A stretch of DNA of 64,000 nucleotides from Mycobacterium scrofulaceum (GCF_001667885.1 NZ_LZJW01000049.1:62001-126000); one strand, 5' to 3'; positions 1-9,486 are shown, counted from the stretch's first letter. Translations and numbers: made by a program. The notes: generated from the sequence alone by a model not told the origin.

Positions 1-1
1 G

Positions 2-859
2 GAAGTCGAAGGGCGGCAAGGCATTGCGCAACTCTTCGACGTGCCGCCGCTGCCCTACCAGGAGGTCAAGATCGCGACCGCCGAGCGCGGCGGTCAGGTC
101 AACGCCCTGGCCATCGACATCGAGGCGGCCTTCCTGGAATACCTGGACATGTTCTACAACCTCGGCATCGCCGGGCGGGCGATGCGCCGCATCGGCGCCA
201 TCGAGTTCGCGACGACGATCGCGCCCGGTCTGCGCGACGTGCTGCTGACCGGAAAGATCAAGGAGTCGGTGGTCCGCGTCGACAAGAACCGGCAACCGGT
301 TTACGACGCGGTCGTGGTCGACGCGCCGCCGACGGGTCGGATCGCCCGCTTCCTGGACGTCACCAAAGCCGTGTCCGATCTGGCCAAGGGCGGGCCGGTG
401 CACTCTCAGAGCGAGGGCGTGGTGAAGCTGCTGCACTCCGAGCAGACCGCCATCCACCTCGTCACCCTGTTGGAGGCGCTGCCGGTGCAGGAAACGCTCG
501 AGGCCATCGAGGAGCTCGCCGAGATGGAGCTGCCGATCGGCAGCGTGATCGTGAATCGCAACATCGCGTCGCACCTGCAGCCCGCCGACCTGGCCAAAGC
601 CGCCGAGGGCCACGTCGACGCGGACTCGGTGCGGGCCGGGCTGGAAATGGCGGGAATCAAGCTGAACGACACCGAATTCGCGGGCCTGCTGACCGAAACC
701 ATCGAACACGCGACGGTCATCGCCGCTCGCGCCGAGATCGCGCAACAGCTGGACGCCTTGAAGGTGCCGCGGCTCGAACTGCCGGCGATCTCCGACGGCG
801 TCGACCTGGGCAGCCTCTATGAGCTGTCGGAAGTGCTTGCGCAGCAGGGGGTTCGATGA
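2..859 (+). CDS. ArsA/GET3-like anion-transporting ATPase, first of a pair (5' end outside window)
   Basis: The reading frame is open from the first bases of the window, so the N-terminus with the P-loop is missing. What remains matches M. tuberculosis Rv3679 almost throughout. The segment around residues 98-106 of the visible part (VVDAPPTGR) is the switch/DTPP-like motif of ArsA-type SIMIBI ATPases, and GSVIVNRN is the conserved nucleotide-base region. The stop overlaps the start of the next ATPase gene by 4 bases (ATGA), so the two are translationally coupled and probably form a heteromeric cytoplasmic ATPase. The transported or chaperoned substrate cannot be read from sequence; an arsenite role is not supported because no ars genes are nearby. 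Confidence 0.93.
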   Translation, partial: EVEGRQGIAQLFDVPPLPYQEVKIATAERGGQVNALAIDIEAAFLEYLDMFYNLGIAGRAMRRIGAIEFATTIAPGLRDVLLTGKIKESVVRVDKNRQPVYDAVVVDAPPTGRIARFLDVTKAVSDLAKGGPVHSQSEGVVKLLHSEQTAIHLVTLLEALPVQETLEAIEELAEMELPIGSVIVNRNIASHLQPADLAKAAEGHVDADSVRAGLEMAGIKLNDTEFAGLLTETIEHATVIAARAEIAQQLDALKVPRLELPAISDGVDLGSLYELSEVLAQQGVR

Positions 860-2025
860 GTACCACGCCGAACAGGCTTGACATGGCGGCGATCCTGGCC
901 GACACGACCAACCGGGTGGTGGTGTGCTGCGGCGCCGGCGGGGTGGGCAAGACCACCACCGCGGCCGCGATGGCGTTGCGCGCGGCCGAATACGGCCGCA
1001 ATGTCTGCGTTTTGACGATCGACCCGGCCAAGCGGCTGGCGCAGGCGTTGGGGGTCAACGACCTGGGCAACACCCCGCAGCGCGTACCCCTGGCGCCCGA
1101 GGTTCCCGGCGAGCTGCACGCGATGATGCTGGACATGCGCCGCACGTTCGACGAAATGGTGGTCCAGTACTCCGGAACCGGTCGCGCGCAAGCGATCCTG
1201 GACAACCAGTTCTATCAAACGGTCGCCAGCTCGCTCGCCGGCACTCAGGAGTACATGGCGATGGAGAAGCTCGGCCAACTGCTGGCCGAGGACCGCTGGG
1301 ACCTGGTGGTGGTGGATACCCCGCCGTCGCGCAACGCGCTGGACTTCTTGGACGCGCCCAAGCGGCTGGGCAGCTTCATGGACAGCCGGCTGTGGCGGCT
1401 GCTGCTCGCGCCGGGCCGAGGGATCGGCCGATTGGTCACCGGCGCAATGGGTTTGGCGATGAAGGCGATGTCGACGGTGCTCGGCTCACAGATGTTGAGC
1501 GACGCGGCCGCCTTCGTGCAATCGCTGGACGCCACCTTCGGTGGTTTCCGGGAGAAGGCCGATCGCACGTACGCGCTGCTTAAGCGGCGGGGCACGCAAT
1601 TCGTCGTGGTGTCGGCGGCCGAACCCGATGCGCTGCGCGAGGCTTCGTTTTTCGTCGACCGGCTGTCCACCGAAGGCATGCCGCTGGCCGGGCTGGTCTT
1701 GAACCGCACCCACCCGACGCTGTGCTCGTTGCCCGCCGAGCGGGCGATCGACGGAACGGAAACACTGGAGGCCGAGACGGACTCCGAGGCGGCGTCGCTG
1801 GCCGCGGCCGTGCTCAGGATTCACGCCGACCGCGCGCAGACGGCGAAACGGGAGATCAGGTTGCTGTCGCGGTTCACCGGGGCCAATCCGCACGTGCCCG
1901 TCATCGGGGTTCCGTCACTACCCTTCGACGTCTCGGATCTGGAAGCGTTGCGCGCCCTCGCCGATCAGATCGCACCGGTTGGCGATGACGCGGCCCGCGC
2001 GGCGGCGCAAGGACCCCTGCGCTAG
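856..2025 (+). CDS. ArsA/GET3-like anion-transporting ATPase, second of the pair
   Basis: This 389-residue protein corresponds to Rv3680. A deviant Walker A motif, [10 protein letters not shown], lies near residues 26-35, switch I is in the [13 protein letters not shown] segment, and VVVDTPPS near residue 150 is the switch II/Walker B equivalent. No membrane segments are seen. The ATG overlaps the TGA of the upstream paralogue, which is the arrangement expected for obligate partners. The gene ends just before convergent whiB4. The family hydrolyses ATP to drive anion transport or tail-anchored protein targeting; which applies here is unknown. Confidence 0.93.
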   Translation: MSTTPNRLDMAAILADTTNRVVVCCGAGGVGKTTTAAAMALRAAEYGRNVCVLTIDPAKRLAQALGVNDLGNTPQRVPLAPEVPGELHAMMLDMRRTFDEMVVQYSGTGRAQAILDNQFYQTVASSLAGTQEYMAMEKLGQLLAEDRWDLVVVDTPPSRNALDFLDAPKRLGSFMDSRLWRLLLAPGRGIGRLVTGAMGLAMKAMSTVLGSQMLSDAAAFVQSLDATFGGFREKADRTYALLKRRGTQFVVVSAAEPDALREASFFVDRLSTEGMPLAGLVLNRTHPTLCSLPAERAIDGTETLEAETDSEAASLAAAVLRIHADRAQTAKREIRLLSRFTGANPHVPVIGVPSLPFDVSDLEALRALADQIAPVGDDAARAAAQGPLR

Positions 2026-2046
2026 CAGCGGCGGTCGATCTTCGGG

Positions 2047-2397
2047 TCAGCCGACGCTGCGGGTCCGCCTCTTGTCGAAGAAGTCCGCCCAGGAGACCAC
2101 CTCGGGGTGCTGCTTGAGCAGGGCGCGGCGCTGCCGCTCGGTCATGCCGCCCCAGACGCCGAACTCGACCTTGTTGTCCAGCGCGTCGGCGCCGCACTCC
2201 TGCATCACCGGGCAGTGCCGGCAAATAACGGCCGCTTTGCGCTGCGCGGCGCCGCGAACGAAGAGCTCGTCCGGATCGGTGGTTCGACACAGTGCTTTGG
2301 AAACCCAGGCGATCCGTTCTTCGGCATCAACGCTGCGGAGTACCCCTTGTGCGGCCGCAATGTTTGTCCTACGCGCCGCAGGCCGTGTTCCTGACAC
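2047..2397 (-). CDS. whiB4: WhiB-family iron-sulfur redox regulator WhiB4
   Basis: A 116-residue WhiB protein with the four cluster-ligating cysteines in the usual order (ALCRTTDPDELF, then ICRHCPVMQEC with C-x2-C-x5-C), the turn GVWGGMTERQRR and a basic C-terminal tail for DNA contact. Length and position between the ArsA pair and ponA2 match Rv3681c, which is WhiB4. The family holds an oxygen- and NO-sensitive 4Fe-4S cluster and regulates antioxidant genes and cell envelope functions. The start is a GTG preceded by a purine-rich GGAAGGGAA ribosome site; an upstream alternative is not needed. It is divergent from ponA2. Confidence 0.95.
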   Translation of the reverse strand: MSGTRPAARRTNIAAAQGVLRSVDAEERIAWVSKALCRTTDPDELFVRGAAQRKAAVICRHCPVMQECGADALDNKVEFGVWGGMTERQRRALLKQHPEVVSWADFFDKRRTRSVG

Positions 2398-2562
2398 GAA
2401 CTGTTCCCTTCCCTACCGGCCGCTCTCACGACCGCCCTCCTGGGGTGCAGATCCTCACCTGCGATCTACGCCACACTGTGTACATCGGTGTTACCTGAAT
2501 CTCACCGTGTGTCTAAGTTAGGTGGTCAGCCACCAATTGCGCAACAGTCCGATAACGCTTTT

Positions 2563-2592
2563 TTTGGGACGGGCGTGCCGTCTCGTCCCAAA
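2563..2592. repeat. 9-bp inverted repeat preceded by a T-run, whiB4-ponA2 spacer
   Basis: The arms TTTGGGACG (2563-2571) and CGTCCCAAA (2584-2592) are perfectly complementary around a 12-base loop, directly after a run of T residues. The T-run is on the wrong side for an intrinsic terminator on the plus strand, and on the minus strand the hairpin would be followed by A residues. An operator, or a hairpin in a small RNA or leader, is more likely than a terminator. Confidence 0.45.
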
Positions 2593-2747
2593 CGATAGGC
2601 GAAGAAGTGATCTTGGACACGTCCGATCAGGGGTCCACTCACTGACGCATGCGCAAATTTTAACCCCACGCCGGGCGTAAAGCGCTGGTCAAATACCGCG
2701 CGAAAAAGTGGGCGAACTCGCAGCGTGGCGGCGTGACTGGGGGCCGC

Positions 2748-2753
2748 TACTGT
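2748..2753 (+). promoter_or_regulatory. -10-like element implying a leaderless ponA2 mRNA
   Basis: TACTGT fits the mycobacterial TANNNT -10 consensus and ends seven bases before the ponA2 ATG, which would place transcription initiation at or next to the A of the start codon. No Shine-Dalgarno sequence precedes the ATG, which agrees. No good -35 is seen, as is common for mycobacterial promoters. Confidence 0.4.
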
Positions 2754-2760
2754 AGTAGCC

Positions 2761-5190
2761 ATGTCAGACCGCCCCCAGGCCTTTCTCACGATCCTCAAGC
2801 TTGCGGGGTACTGCTTGCTGGCCGGCGTCGTCGCCACGGCGCTGATGTTTCCGTTCGCCGGCGGGCTGGGACTGGTGTCCAACCGGGCCTCCGAAGTCGT
2901 CGCCAACGGCTCGGCCCAACTCCTCGAGGGTGAGGTGCCCGCGGTGTCGACGATGGTCGACGCGAAGGGCAACACCATCGCCTGGCTGTACTCCCAGCGG
3001 CGCTTCGAGGTGCCCAGCGACAAGATCGCCAACACCATGAAGCTGGCGATCGTGTCCATCGAGGACAAGCGGTTCGCCGACCACAACGGGGTGGACTGGA
3101 AGGGCACGCTGACCGGGCTGGCCGGCTACGCACGCGGCGACGTCGACACCCGCGGCGGCTCGACCATCGAGCAGCAGTACATCAAGAACTACCAGTTGCT
3201 GGTGACGGCGAAGACCGACGCCGAGAAGCGCGCCGCCGTGGAAACCACCCCGGCGCGCAAGCTGCGCGAGATCCGGATGGCGCTCACGCTCGACAAGACC
3301 TTCACCAAGCCCGAGATCCTCACCCGCTACCTGAACCTGGTGTCGTTCGGCAACGGGTCGTTCGGGGTGCAGGACGCGGCGCAGACCTATTTCGGCATCA
3401 ACGCCTCGGACCTGAACTGGCAGCAGGCGGCGCTGCTGGCGGGCATGGTGCAGTCGACCAGCGCGCTCAACCCCTACACCAATCCCGAGGGTGCGCTGGC
3501 GCGGCGAAACCTGGTGCTGGACACCATGATCGAGAACATCCCGCAGGAGGCCGACGCGCTGCGCGCCGCCAAGGCCGCCCCGCTGGGCGTGCTGCCCCAG
3601 CCCAACGAGCTCCCGCGGGGTTGCATCGCCGCCGGCGATCGCGCGTTCTTCTGCGACTACGTCCAGGAGTACCTGTCGCGCGCCGGGATCAGCAAAGAGC
3701 AGGTGGCCCGCGGCGGCTACCTGATCCGCACCACGCTGGACCCCGACGTGCAGGTGCCGGTCAAGTCGGCGATCGACCAGTTCGCCAGCCCGACGCTGCC
3801 GGGCATCTCCAGCGTGATGAGCGTGATCCAGCCCGGAAAAACCTCGCACAAGGTGATGGCGATGGCCAGCAACCGGACCTACGGGCTGGACAGCGACGCC
3901 GGGCAGACCATGCGGCCGCAGCCCTTCTCGCTGGTCGGTGACGGCGCCGGCTCGGTGTTCAAGATCTTCACCACGGCCGCCGCCCTGGACATGGGCATGG
4001 GCATCAACGCCACGCTCGACGTGCCGCCGCGCTTCCAGACCAAGGGCATGGGTAGCGGTGGGGCCAAGGGCTGCCCCAAGGACAACTGGTGCGTGGTCAA
4101 CGCCGGCAATTACCGCGGGTCGATGAATGTGACCGAGGCGCTGGCCACCTCGCCGAACACCGCGTTCGCCAAGCTGATTCAGCAGGTCGGGGTGACCCGC
4201 ACCGTGGACATGGCGATCAAGCTGGGCCTGCGGTCCTACGCCGATCCCGGCACCGCCCGCGACTACAACCCCGACAGCAACGAGAGCCTGGCCGACTTCG
4301 TCAAAAGGCAGAACATCGGCTCGTTCACGCTGGGCCCGATCGAGGTCAACGCGCTGGAGCTGTCCAACGTCGCGGCGACGCTGGCGTCCGGCGGCACGTG
4401 GTGCCCGCCCAACCCGATCGACAAGCTGATCGACCGGCACGGCAACGAGGTCGCCGTTACCACCGAGACCTGCGACCAGGTGGTGCCCGAAGGCTTGGCC
4501 AACACCCTGGCCAACGCGATGAGCAAGGACGCGGTGGGCGGCGGCACGGCCTCCGGTTCGGCCGGCGCCGCGGGCTGGACGCTGCCGATGTCCGGTAAGA
4601 CCGGCACCACCGAGGCGCACCGCTCCTCCGGCTTCGTGGGCTTCACCAACCACTACGCCGCGGCCAACTACATCTACGACGACTCCCCCTCACCGACGGA
4701 CCTGTGCTCGTCGCCGCTGCGCCACTGCGGCGAGGGCGACTTGTACGGCGGTAACGAGCCCGCCCGCACCTGGTTCACGGCGATGAAACCGATCGCCACC
4801 AACTTCGGCCCGGTGCAGCTGCCGCCCACCGATCCCCGCTACGTCGACGGCTCACCCGGGTCGCGGGTGCCCAGCGTCGCCGGCCTGGACATCGATGCGG
4901 CGCGCGCGCGACTGAGGGAAGCCGGCTTCCAGGTCGCCGACCAGAACAACTTCGTCAACAGCTCCGCCAAGCAGGGCGAGGTGGTCGGAACCTCACCGAG
5001 CGGCGCGACGATCCCCGGGTCGATCATCACCATCCAGGTCAGCAACGGCATCCCGCCGGCGCCCCCGCCACCGCCGGAGGGCGCGCCGGTACCGGTCGGC
5101 TCGCAGGTGGTGGAGATCCCGGGCCTGCCCCCGATCACCATTCCGCTCCTGGCGCCGCCGCCCCCGCCGCCGGGGCAGCCGCCCCCGTAG
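2761..5190 (+). CDS. ponA2: Bifunctional penicillin-binding protein PonA2 (class A PBP with PASTA domain)
   Basis: An 809-residue class A PBP equivalent to Rv3682. An N-terminal membrane anchor spans about residues 11-35. The glycosyltransferase domain follows, with catalytic Glu101 in the EDKRF motif. The transpeptidase domain carries S398-x-x-K401 (SVFK), S464-P-N466 and K613-T-G615. A PASTA domain covers about residues 700-765 and the tail is proline-rich. The protein polymerises and cross-links peptidoglycan outside the membrane. The ATG is probably leaderless. Short codon-biased reverse-strand reading frames over this gene are shadows. Confidence 0.97.
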   Translation: MSDRPQAFLTILKLAGYCLLAGVVATALMFPFAGGLGLVSNRASEVVANGSAQLLEGEVPAVSTMVDAKGNTIAWLYSQRRFEVPSDKIANTMKLAIVSIEDKRFADHNGVDWKGTLTGLAGYARGDVDTRGGSTIEQQYIKNYQLLVTAKTDAEKRAAVETTPARKLREIRMALTLDKTFTKPEILTRYLNLVSFGNGSFGVQDAAQTYFGINASDLNWQQAALLAGMVQSTSALNPYTNPEGALARRNLVLDTMIENIPQEADALRAAKAAPLGVLPQPNELPRGCIAAGDRAFFCDYVQEYLSRAGISKEQVARGGYLIRTTLDPDVQVPVKSAIDQFASPTLPGISSVMSVIQPGKTSHKVMAMASNRTYGLDSDAGQTMRPQPFSLVGDGAGSVFKIFTTAAALDMGMGINATLDVPPRFQTKGMGSGGAKGCPKDNWCVVNAGNYRGSMNVTEALATSPNTAFAKLIQQVGVTRTVDMAIKLGLRSYADPGTARDYNPDSNESLADFVKRQNIGSFTLGPIEVNALELSNVAATLASGGTWCPPNPIDKLIDRHGNEVAVTTETCDQVVPEGLANTLANAMSKDAVGGGTASGSAGAAGWTLPMSGKTGTTEAHRSSGFVGFTNHYAAANYIYDDSPSPTDLCSSPLRHCGEGDLYGGNEPARTWFTAMKPIATNFGPVQLPPTDPRYVDGSPGSRVPSVAGLDIDAARARLREAGFQVADQNNFVNSSAKQGEVVGTSPSGATIPGSIITIQVSNGIPPAPPPPPEGAPVPVGSQVVEIPGLPPITIPLLAPPPPPPGQPPP

Positions 5191-5260
5191 ACCGGGCGAG
5201 CTGTGACGCCGCGGCGCAAGCTATACGTTGCCAAAGCGCAACCGGCAGTAGGCTGCCAGC

Positions 5261-6277
5261 ATGGCTGATGCAAGCTCAATGGCCCCGCTTCTCGGCGGTC
5301 CGCTGCGCGGACCGCATCGTCGCGGGGCGCTGTCCACGCTGATACGCACCGGTGCCGTCGCGCTCGGTTCGGCCGTCGCCGGCATCGGTTACGCCGCGGT
5401 CGTCGAGCGCAACGCGTTCGTGCTGCGCGAGATCACCATGCCCGTCCTGACGCCGGGCTCCACGCCGCTGCGGGTGCTGCATATCAGCGATCTCCACATG
5501 CTGCCCGCCCAGCGCCGCAAACAGGCCTGGCTGCGGGAGCTCAGCAACTGGGAACCGGACCTGGTGGTCAACACCGGCGACAACCTGGCGCACCCCAAGG
5601 CGGTGCCCGCGGTGGTGCAGGCCCTGGGCGACCTGCTGTCGCGGCCCGGTGTCTTCGTCTTCGGCAGCAACGACTACTTCGGGCCGCGCCTGAAGAACCC
5701 GCTGAATTACGTGACCAACCCGTCGCACCGGGTCCGCGGTGAACCGCTGCCCTGGCAGGACCTGCGGGCGGCCTTCACCGAGCGCGGCTGGCTCGACCTG
5801 ACCCACACCCGGCGCGAGTTCGAGGTCGCCGGGCTGCACGTCGCCGCCGCCGGTGTCGACGACCCGCACATCGACCGGGACCGCTACGAGACGATCGCGG
5901 GCCCGGCGAGCCCGGCCGCCAATCTGCGACTCGGGCTGACCCATTCGCCGGAGCCGCGGGTGCTGGACCGCTTCGCCGCCGACGGCTACCAACTGGTGAT
6001 GGCCGGGCACACCCACGGCGGGCAGGTGTGCCTGCCGGTCTACGGCGCCCTGGTGACCAACTGCGGCCTGGACCGGTCGCGCGCCAAGGGGCCGTCCCGG
6101 TGGGGTGCGAACATGCAGTTGCACGTCTCCGCCGGGATCGGCACCTCGCCCTTCGCGCCGGTGCGTTTCTGCTGCCGGCCCGAGGCGACCCTGCTGACGT
6201 TGATCGCCACGCCGATGGGCGGCCGCGATTCGGCCAGTGACCTGAGCCGTTCGCAGCCAACAGTTTCGGTGCGTTGA
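5261..6277 (+). CDS. Calcineurin-like metallophosphoesterase
   Basis: A 338-residue protein equivalent to Rv3683. All metal-binding blocks of the family are present: HISDLHM, NTGDN, GSND, a THSPE segment and AGHTHGGQ. A hydrophobic stretch near residues 24-48 could be a signal anchor, as in YkuE-type enzymes that act at the membrane. An alternative ATG at 5279 would shorten the N-terminus by six residues; neither start has a clear ribosome site. The stop overlaps the TTG start of the next gene by three bases (TTGA). The substrate is unknown. Confidence 0.9.
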   Translation: MADASSMAPLLGGPLRGPHRRGALSTLIRTGAVALGSAVAGIGYAAVVERNAFVLREITMPVLTPGSTPLRVLHISDLHMLPAQRRKQAWLRELSNWEPDLVVNTGDNLAHPKAVPAVVQALGDLLSRPGVFVFGSNDYFGPRLKNPLNYVTNPSHRVRGEPLPWQDLRAAFTERGWLDLTHTRREFEVAGLHVAAAGVDDPHIDRDRYETIAGPASPAANLRLGLTHSPEPRVLDRFAADGYQLVMAGHTHGGQVCLPVYGALVTNCGLDRSRAKGPSRWGANMQLHVSAGIGTSPFAPVRFCCRPEATLLTLIATPMGGRDSASDLSRSQPTVSVR

Positions 6278-7389
6278 CCGAGCGGACCCGGATCGCGGTC
6301 CGCAGCCGATCCCGGAGCTGGTCGGACAACGCGGTCCGGCTGATCCAGGCCGACGCCCGCCGCAGCGCGGACACGCACCTGCTGCGCTACCCGCTGCCGG
6401 AGGCGTGGGCGGCGGACGGCCCGGGTGCTCAGGTGGCGCTGTACCTCAAGGACGAGACCACCCACATCACCGGCAGCCTGAAACACCGGCTGGCTCGCTC
6501 GCTGTTCCTGTACGCCCTTTGCAACGGGTGGATCAACGAGAACACCACGGTGGTCGAGGCCTCGTCGGGCTCGACGGCGGTGTCGGAGGCCTACTTCGCG
6601 GCCCTGCTCGGTCTGCCGTTCGTCGCCGTGATGCCGGCATCGACCAGCTCGTCGAAGGTGGCGCTGATCGAAGCCCAAGGCGGCCGTTGCCATTTCGTGC
6701 AGAACTCGAGCGAGGTGTACGCCGAGGCCGAGCGCGTCGCCCGCGACACCGGCGGGCACTACCTGGACCAGTTCACCAACGCCGAACGCGCCACCGACTG
6801 GCGGGGCAACAACAACATCGCCGAGTCGATCTTCGAGCAGTTGGGCGAGGAGGCGCATCCGATCCCGGAGTGGATCGTCGTCGGGGCGGGCACCGGCGGC
6901 ACCAGCGCGACGATCGGCCGCTACATCCGCTACCGGCGGCACGCGACCCGGTTGTGCGTGGTCGACCCGGAGAACTCCGCGTTCTTCCCGGCCTACGCCG
7001 AGGACCGGTGTGATGTCGTGATGCCCGCCTCGTCGCGCATCGAGGGCATCGGCCGGCCGCGGGTCGAGCCGTCGTTTCTGCCCGGCGTGGTCGACCGGAT
7101 GGTGGCGGTGCCCGACGCGGCGTCCATCGCCGCCGCCCGCCACGTCAGCGCCGTCCTCGGCCGTCGCGTCGGGCCCTCGACGGGCACCAACCTGTGGGGC
7201 GCCTTCGGCTTGCTCGCCGAGATGGTCGCCGAACGGCGAAACGGTTCGGTGGTCACGCTGCTCGCCGACAGCGGCGACCGCTATCACGACACCTACTTCA
7301 ACGACGAATGGGTCGGCGCGCAGGGACTCGATCCAAGCGGTCCGGCCGAGGCGCTGGTGGAGTTCGAGCGTTCCTGCCGGTGGCAGTGA
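6274..7389 (+). CDS. cds1: PLP-dependent cysteine synthase-like enzyme, probable L-cysteine desulfhydrase Cds1
   Basis: This is the counterpart of Rv3684, which has been characterised as a cysteine desulfhydrase releasing H2S, pyruvate and ammonia. It is a fold-type II PLP enzyme of 371 residues. The Schiff-base lysine lies in TGSLKHRLA (about residue 70), the substrate loop in ASSGST, and the phosphate-binding glycine loop in GAGTGGT. It starts with TTG overlapping the TGA of the phosphoesterase gene, so the two are coupled. The sequence alone cannot separate desulfhydrase from cysteine synthase activity; the assignment rests on orthology and position. Confidence 0.8.
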   Translation: MTERTRIAVRSRSRSWSDNAVRLIQADARRSADTHLLRYPLPEAWAADGPGAQVALYLKDETTHITGSLKHRLARSLFLYALCNGWINENTTVVEASSGSTAVSEAYFAALLGLPFVAVMPASTSSSKVALIEAQGGRCHFVQNSSEVYAEAERVARDTGGHYLDQFTNAERATDWRGNNNIAESIFEQLGEEAHPIPEWIVVGAGTGGTSATIGRYIRYRRHATRLCVVDPENSAFFPAYAEDRCDVVMPASSRIEGIGRPRVEPSFLPGVVDRMVAVPDAASIAAARHVSAVLGRRVGPSTGTNLWGAFGLLAEMVAERRNGSVVTLLADSGDRYHDTYFNDEWVGAQGLDPSGPAEALVEFERSCRWQ

Positions 7390-7430
7390 CCCGGCACACC
7401 GCGGTTTGGCCAGCCGATGGGCGGGTGCGA

Positions 7431-7436
7431 TAGGCT
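7431..7436 (+). promoter_or_regulatory. Possible -10 element of the tRNA-Pro gene
   Basis: TAGGCT matches TANNNT and lies 14 bases upstream of the tRNA 5' end, a suitable distance for a short tRNA leader. A TTGGCC at 7406-7411 is a weak -35 with a long 19-base spacer. Confidence 0.3.
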
Positions 7437-7450
7437 GTCGGAGCTTCAAG

Positions 7451-7524
<74 letters not shown>

Positions 7525-7607
7525 CCCAGTTCGTGTTAGCCGGCAGGACAGCCGGCCACAGCGTCTGACACTGCGGCCATGCGGCTTTGCCATTAAGCTC
7601 AGCCCGC

Positions 7608-8183
7608 ATGGCGCTGGTGGGCCGGACGCCCGAACAAGGGCGGCGACGCGGAGTTGGCCGCGCGGTCACGCAATTTGCTGATGCCGCGTCGCCGGCCGGG
7701 ACGCCCGGCCACCCGACCTTGGCGGAGATCGCGCAGCGCCAGCATGAGATCGAGGCCTGGGAAGCGCTGAACGTGGGCGGTTACCGGTTCGCCAAACCGG
7801 GCACGATCATCGGGGCGCTGATTTCCGCCGTGCTGGTGGTCCTCGTGCTGACCCCGCTCCCGCCGAACTGGCCCTGGGACATTCCGACGATGATCCTGGC
7901 CGTCTTCACGGCGGTGGCCACGGTGACGTGTGGCCTGTTGTGGTTCGACAATCCGCACCCGCTCCCCCGCCCCGATTCGCTGGTGATCGTGCCCTTCACC
8001 CGGGTGGAGAACCTGCGGCTGATGGCGGCCCAATCGGTGGAGCCCTACCGCGCGATCTGCGCCTGCCCCGGTTGCGGCGACACCTCTGCGCACCTGATCC
8101 GCGAGCCCGCCAAGGACGAACCGGACTGGGCGATGGTCACCCGGCGGTGCGGCGTGTGCGAACGCGAATGGGCGCAGTCCTGA
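7608..8183 (+). CDS. Conserved membrane protein with a C-terminal zinc-ribbon-like motif
   Basis: I do not recognise a named family. I start at the ATG at 7608 rather than the upstream in-frame TTG. The 191-residue protein has a basic N-terminus, two hydrophobic segments near residues 68-88 and 93-113, and a soluble C-terminal domain. That domain carries two CxxC pairs, CPGC (with a further Cys two residues before) and CGVC, which could bind zinc. It follows tRNA-Pro with no obvious operon partner. Confidence 0.75.
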   Translation: MALVGRTPEQGRRRGVGRAVTQFADAASPAGTPGHPTLAEIAQRQHEIEAWEALNVGGYRFAKPGTIIGALISAVLVVLVLTPLPPNWPWDIPTMILAVFTAVATVTCGLLWFDNPHPLPRPDSLVIVPFTRVENLRLMAAQSVEPYRAICACPGCGDTSAHLIREPAKDEPDWAMVTRRCGVCEREWAQS

Positions 8184-8228
8184 AATCGGTTGCCCACCAA
8201 CGGTGCAACCCCGTCGACGGTTGCGGGG

Positions 8229-8531
8229 CTACGCGCAGTCGGCGCAGATCTGCAGGCCCGCGCTCGTGCTGCGCAACCGGCTGCGATGCTGCACCAAAAA
8301 GCAACTCGAGCAGGTGAACTCGTCGGACCGCTGGGGAATCACGGTCACCGAGAGCTCTTCTCCCGACAGGTCGGCGCCGGGCAGCTCGAAGAAGTGGACG
8401 TCGTTGGGATCCTCATCGACCACCGCGGTGGCGGATCCCTGCAAGGTCGGTGCTAGCTCGCGTATCGCGGACTTGTCCTGAGTTTCCATGTCGGAGACCC
8501 GGCGTGCGTCATAGTCGCTTGCGGTCGGCAT
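8229..8531 (-). CDS. DUF4193 family protein
   Basis: A 100-residue acidic protein with the DUF4193 signature: FELPGADLSGEELSV followed by a four-cysteine knuckle (TCSSCFLVQHRSR and ICADC), probably a zinc ribbon. It resembles Rv2699c, the mycobacterial DUF4193 protein, so it is likely a paralogue. The ATG at 8531 is chosen over an upstream in-frame ATG at 8606 because AGGAAGGA lies at the right distance before it and the protein then begins as its relatives do. A SigF-like promoter lies about 65 bases upstream. Function unknown. Confidence 0.85.
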   Translation of the reverse strand: MPTASDYDARRVSDMETQDKSAIRELAPTLQGSATAVVDEDPNDVHFFELPGADLSGEELSVTVIPQRSDEFTCSSCFLVQHRSRLRSTSAGLQICADCA

Positions 8532-8597
8532 GGCAGTTCCTTCCTGCTGATGAGCCGGGTTGACGCACTTTCCTGTAGTCATCCCGTGGCGCAGGCT

Positions 8598-8623
8598 GTA
8601 CCCCATTCAGGCGCGAGTTACAC
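8598..8623 (-). promoter_or_regulatory. SigF-like promoter for the DUF4193 gene
   Basis: Read on the minus strand, GTGT (8623-8620), 16 bases, then GGGTAC (8603-8598). The mycobacterial SigF consensus is about GTTT-N15-17-GGGTAT/A, so each element has one difference. It would give a 5' leader of about 60 bases containing the AGGAAGGA ribosome site. Confidence 0.5.
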
Positions 8624-8897
8624 CGGCCGTCCCGAAAAAGTTGCTCCGGCGGACCTTGAGCTGCCGCAGGCGCCGGACGGCGGCGGGGTAATGCGCGAGC
8701 GCCAGCCCCAGCCACGGCGTGACGACCGAGACGATCAGGGCAACGATGGCCACCCCTTCGTGCCCCACCAGTAGCTCGAACAAGCCGATCCCCAGGCTGA
8801 CCGCCCAGACCGCCACGGCAGCGAGGCCCAGCAGCGGGAAGTCCCGCTCGTACTCGACCGGATAGTTTGCTGCTCGCAATGAGACGGGCGCGACCAT
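8607..8897 (-). CDS. Small two-span membrane protein
   Basis: A 96-residue protein with two hydrophobic helices at about residues 22-44 and 46-70 and a basic C-terminus; no recognised domain. The start codon is fixed by the promoter immediately upstream, whose -10 ends nine bases before the ATG, so the mRNA is nearly leaderless. It lies upstream of the DUF4193 gene on the same strand with its own promoter. Its SigF-like control suggests a role in stationary-phase or envelope stress, but the function is unknown. Confidence 0.75.
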   Translation of the reverse strand: MVAPVSLRAANYPVEYERDFPLLGLAAVAVWAVSLGIGLFELLVGHEGVAIVALIVSVVTPWLGLALAHYPAAVRRLRQLKVRRSNFFGTAGVTRA

Positions 8898-8906
8898 GAT
8901 CGGCTT

Positions 8907-8932
8907 TTACCCGGTCACTACCGCGATCAAAC
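8907..8932 (-). promoter_or_regulatory. SigF consensus promoter for the 96-aa membrane protein gene
   Basis: On the minus strand GTTT (8932-8929), 16 bases, GGGTAA (8912-8907), a full match to the SigF consensus. The predicted start of transcription is about two to four bases before the ATG at 8897. Confidence 0.65.
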
Positions 8933-8976
8933 GTCTGACCGGCCCCTTTTGGGTCGGTGTTCGTTAGCTCACAGGG

Positions 8977-9288
8977 TCAGCTGCTTGGCGGCGGGGCGGG
9001 CTCGTCGGAATTGGCCGCGTGCCAGGCAAGTTCGGCCTCGCGCACCTTGCGGTGCGTGCGCGCCAGCCACACCGCGCTCGCGGCTCCGAGTACAGCGGCC
9101 AGGACCACGGCGGTCACGCCCACCGACAAGTGCCCGGTCGCCAACGCGAACAGGCCCACGATCAGGGCGAGCACCGCGACGGCCGAACCGGCCAGGCCGG
9201 GCGCGTTGGCGCCATTGGTGACGGTTTCGCCGGCGTGCTGACGGGAGGTCCGCTGGTGATCGACAGGGTCGCCGTTGTGGGGATTCAA
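8977..9288 (-). CDS. Small two-span membrane protein
   Basis: A 103-residue protein with two hydrophobic segments near residues 34-54 and 56-76 and a charged C-terminal tail ending in prolines and serines. It starts at a TTG preceded by a strong GAGGAGGG ribosome site five bases away, which supports this unusual start. A SigF-like promoter lies about 135 bases upstream. No family recognised. It may be functionally linked to the adjacent 96-aa membrane protein, which has similar topology. Confidence 0.7.
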   Translation of the reverse strand: MNPHNGDPVDHQRTSRQHAGETVTNGANAPGLAGSAVAVLALIVGLFALATGHLSVGVTAVVLAAVLGAASAVWLARTHRKVREAELAWHAANSDEPAPPPSS

Positions 9289-9421
9289 CTGCCCTCCTCT
9301 CGAGAAAGCTTGCGTCTCAACGCGGTTCGCGCGGAATCCGGTTCGCCGATCGCGCTGGCTCGCCAGGCGGCCGGCCCGCGGCCGTGCTGCCGCAACCGCT
9401 TCGCGGGATCATCCACGGCGG

Positions 9422-9446
9422 TTACCCGCCGCCCCCGGTCCCAAAC
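9422..9446 (-). promoter_or_regulatory. SigF consensus promoter, minus strand
   Basis: On the minus strand GTTT (9446-9443), 15 bases, GGGTAA (9427-9422). It faces the small membrane protein gene ending at 8977 and would give a leader of about 125 bases. It stands 14 bases from a divergent SigF-like site. Confidence 0.55.
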
Positions 9447-9460
9447 CGCGGCGCGCGCCC

Positions 9461-9486
9461 GTGTCAGCCGGCCCAGACGTGGGTAT
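9461..9486 (+). promoter_or_regulatory. SigF-like promoter for the HAD hydrolase gene
   Basis: GTGT (9461-9464), 16 bases, GGGTAT (9481-9486), one difference from the SigF consensus. The predicted transcription start falls two to five bases before the ATG at 9496, so the message is nearly leaderless, and this decides the start codon. Confidence 0.55.

Larger units (their letters stand above)
2398..2760. other. 363-bp divergent intergenic region between whiB4 and ponA2
   Basis: No gene with plausible coding character is seen. The region must hold both divergent promoters. It contains a small inverted repeat GGTGG-TCAG-CCACC at 2521-2534, a longer one at 2563-2592, and a -10-like hexamer next to ponA2. 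The stretch 2640-2700 is less G+C-rich than its surroundings. I see no riboswitch or tRNA-like structure. Confidence 0.6.

Noticed and set aside
856..2025. Arsenite efflux ATPase function for the ArsA-like pair
   Set aside because: No arsB, arsC or arsR genes are near, and the mycobacterial pair is conserved without them.
2764..4653. 629-codon minus-strand open frame opposite ponA2
   Set aside because: Composition is typical of antisense GC3 frames and the opposite strand encodes all PBP motifs.
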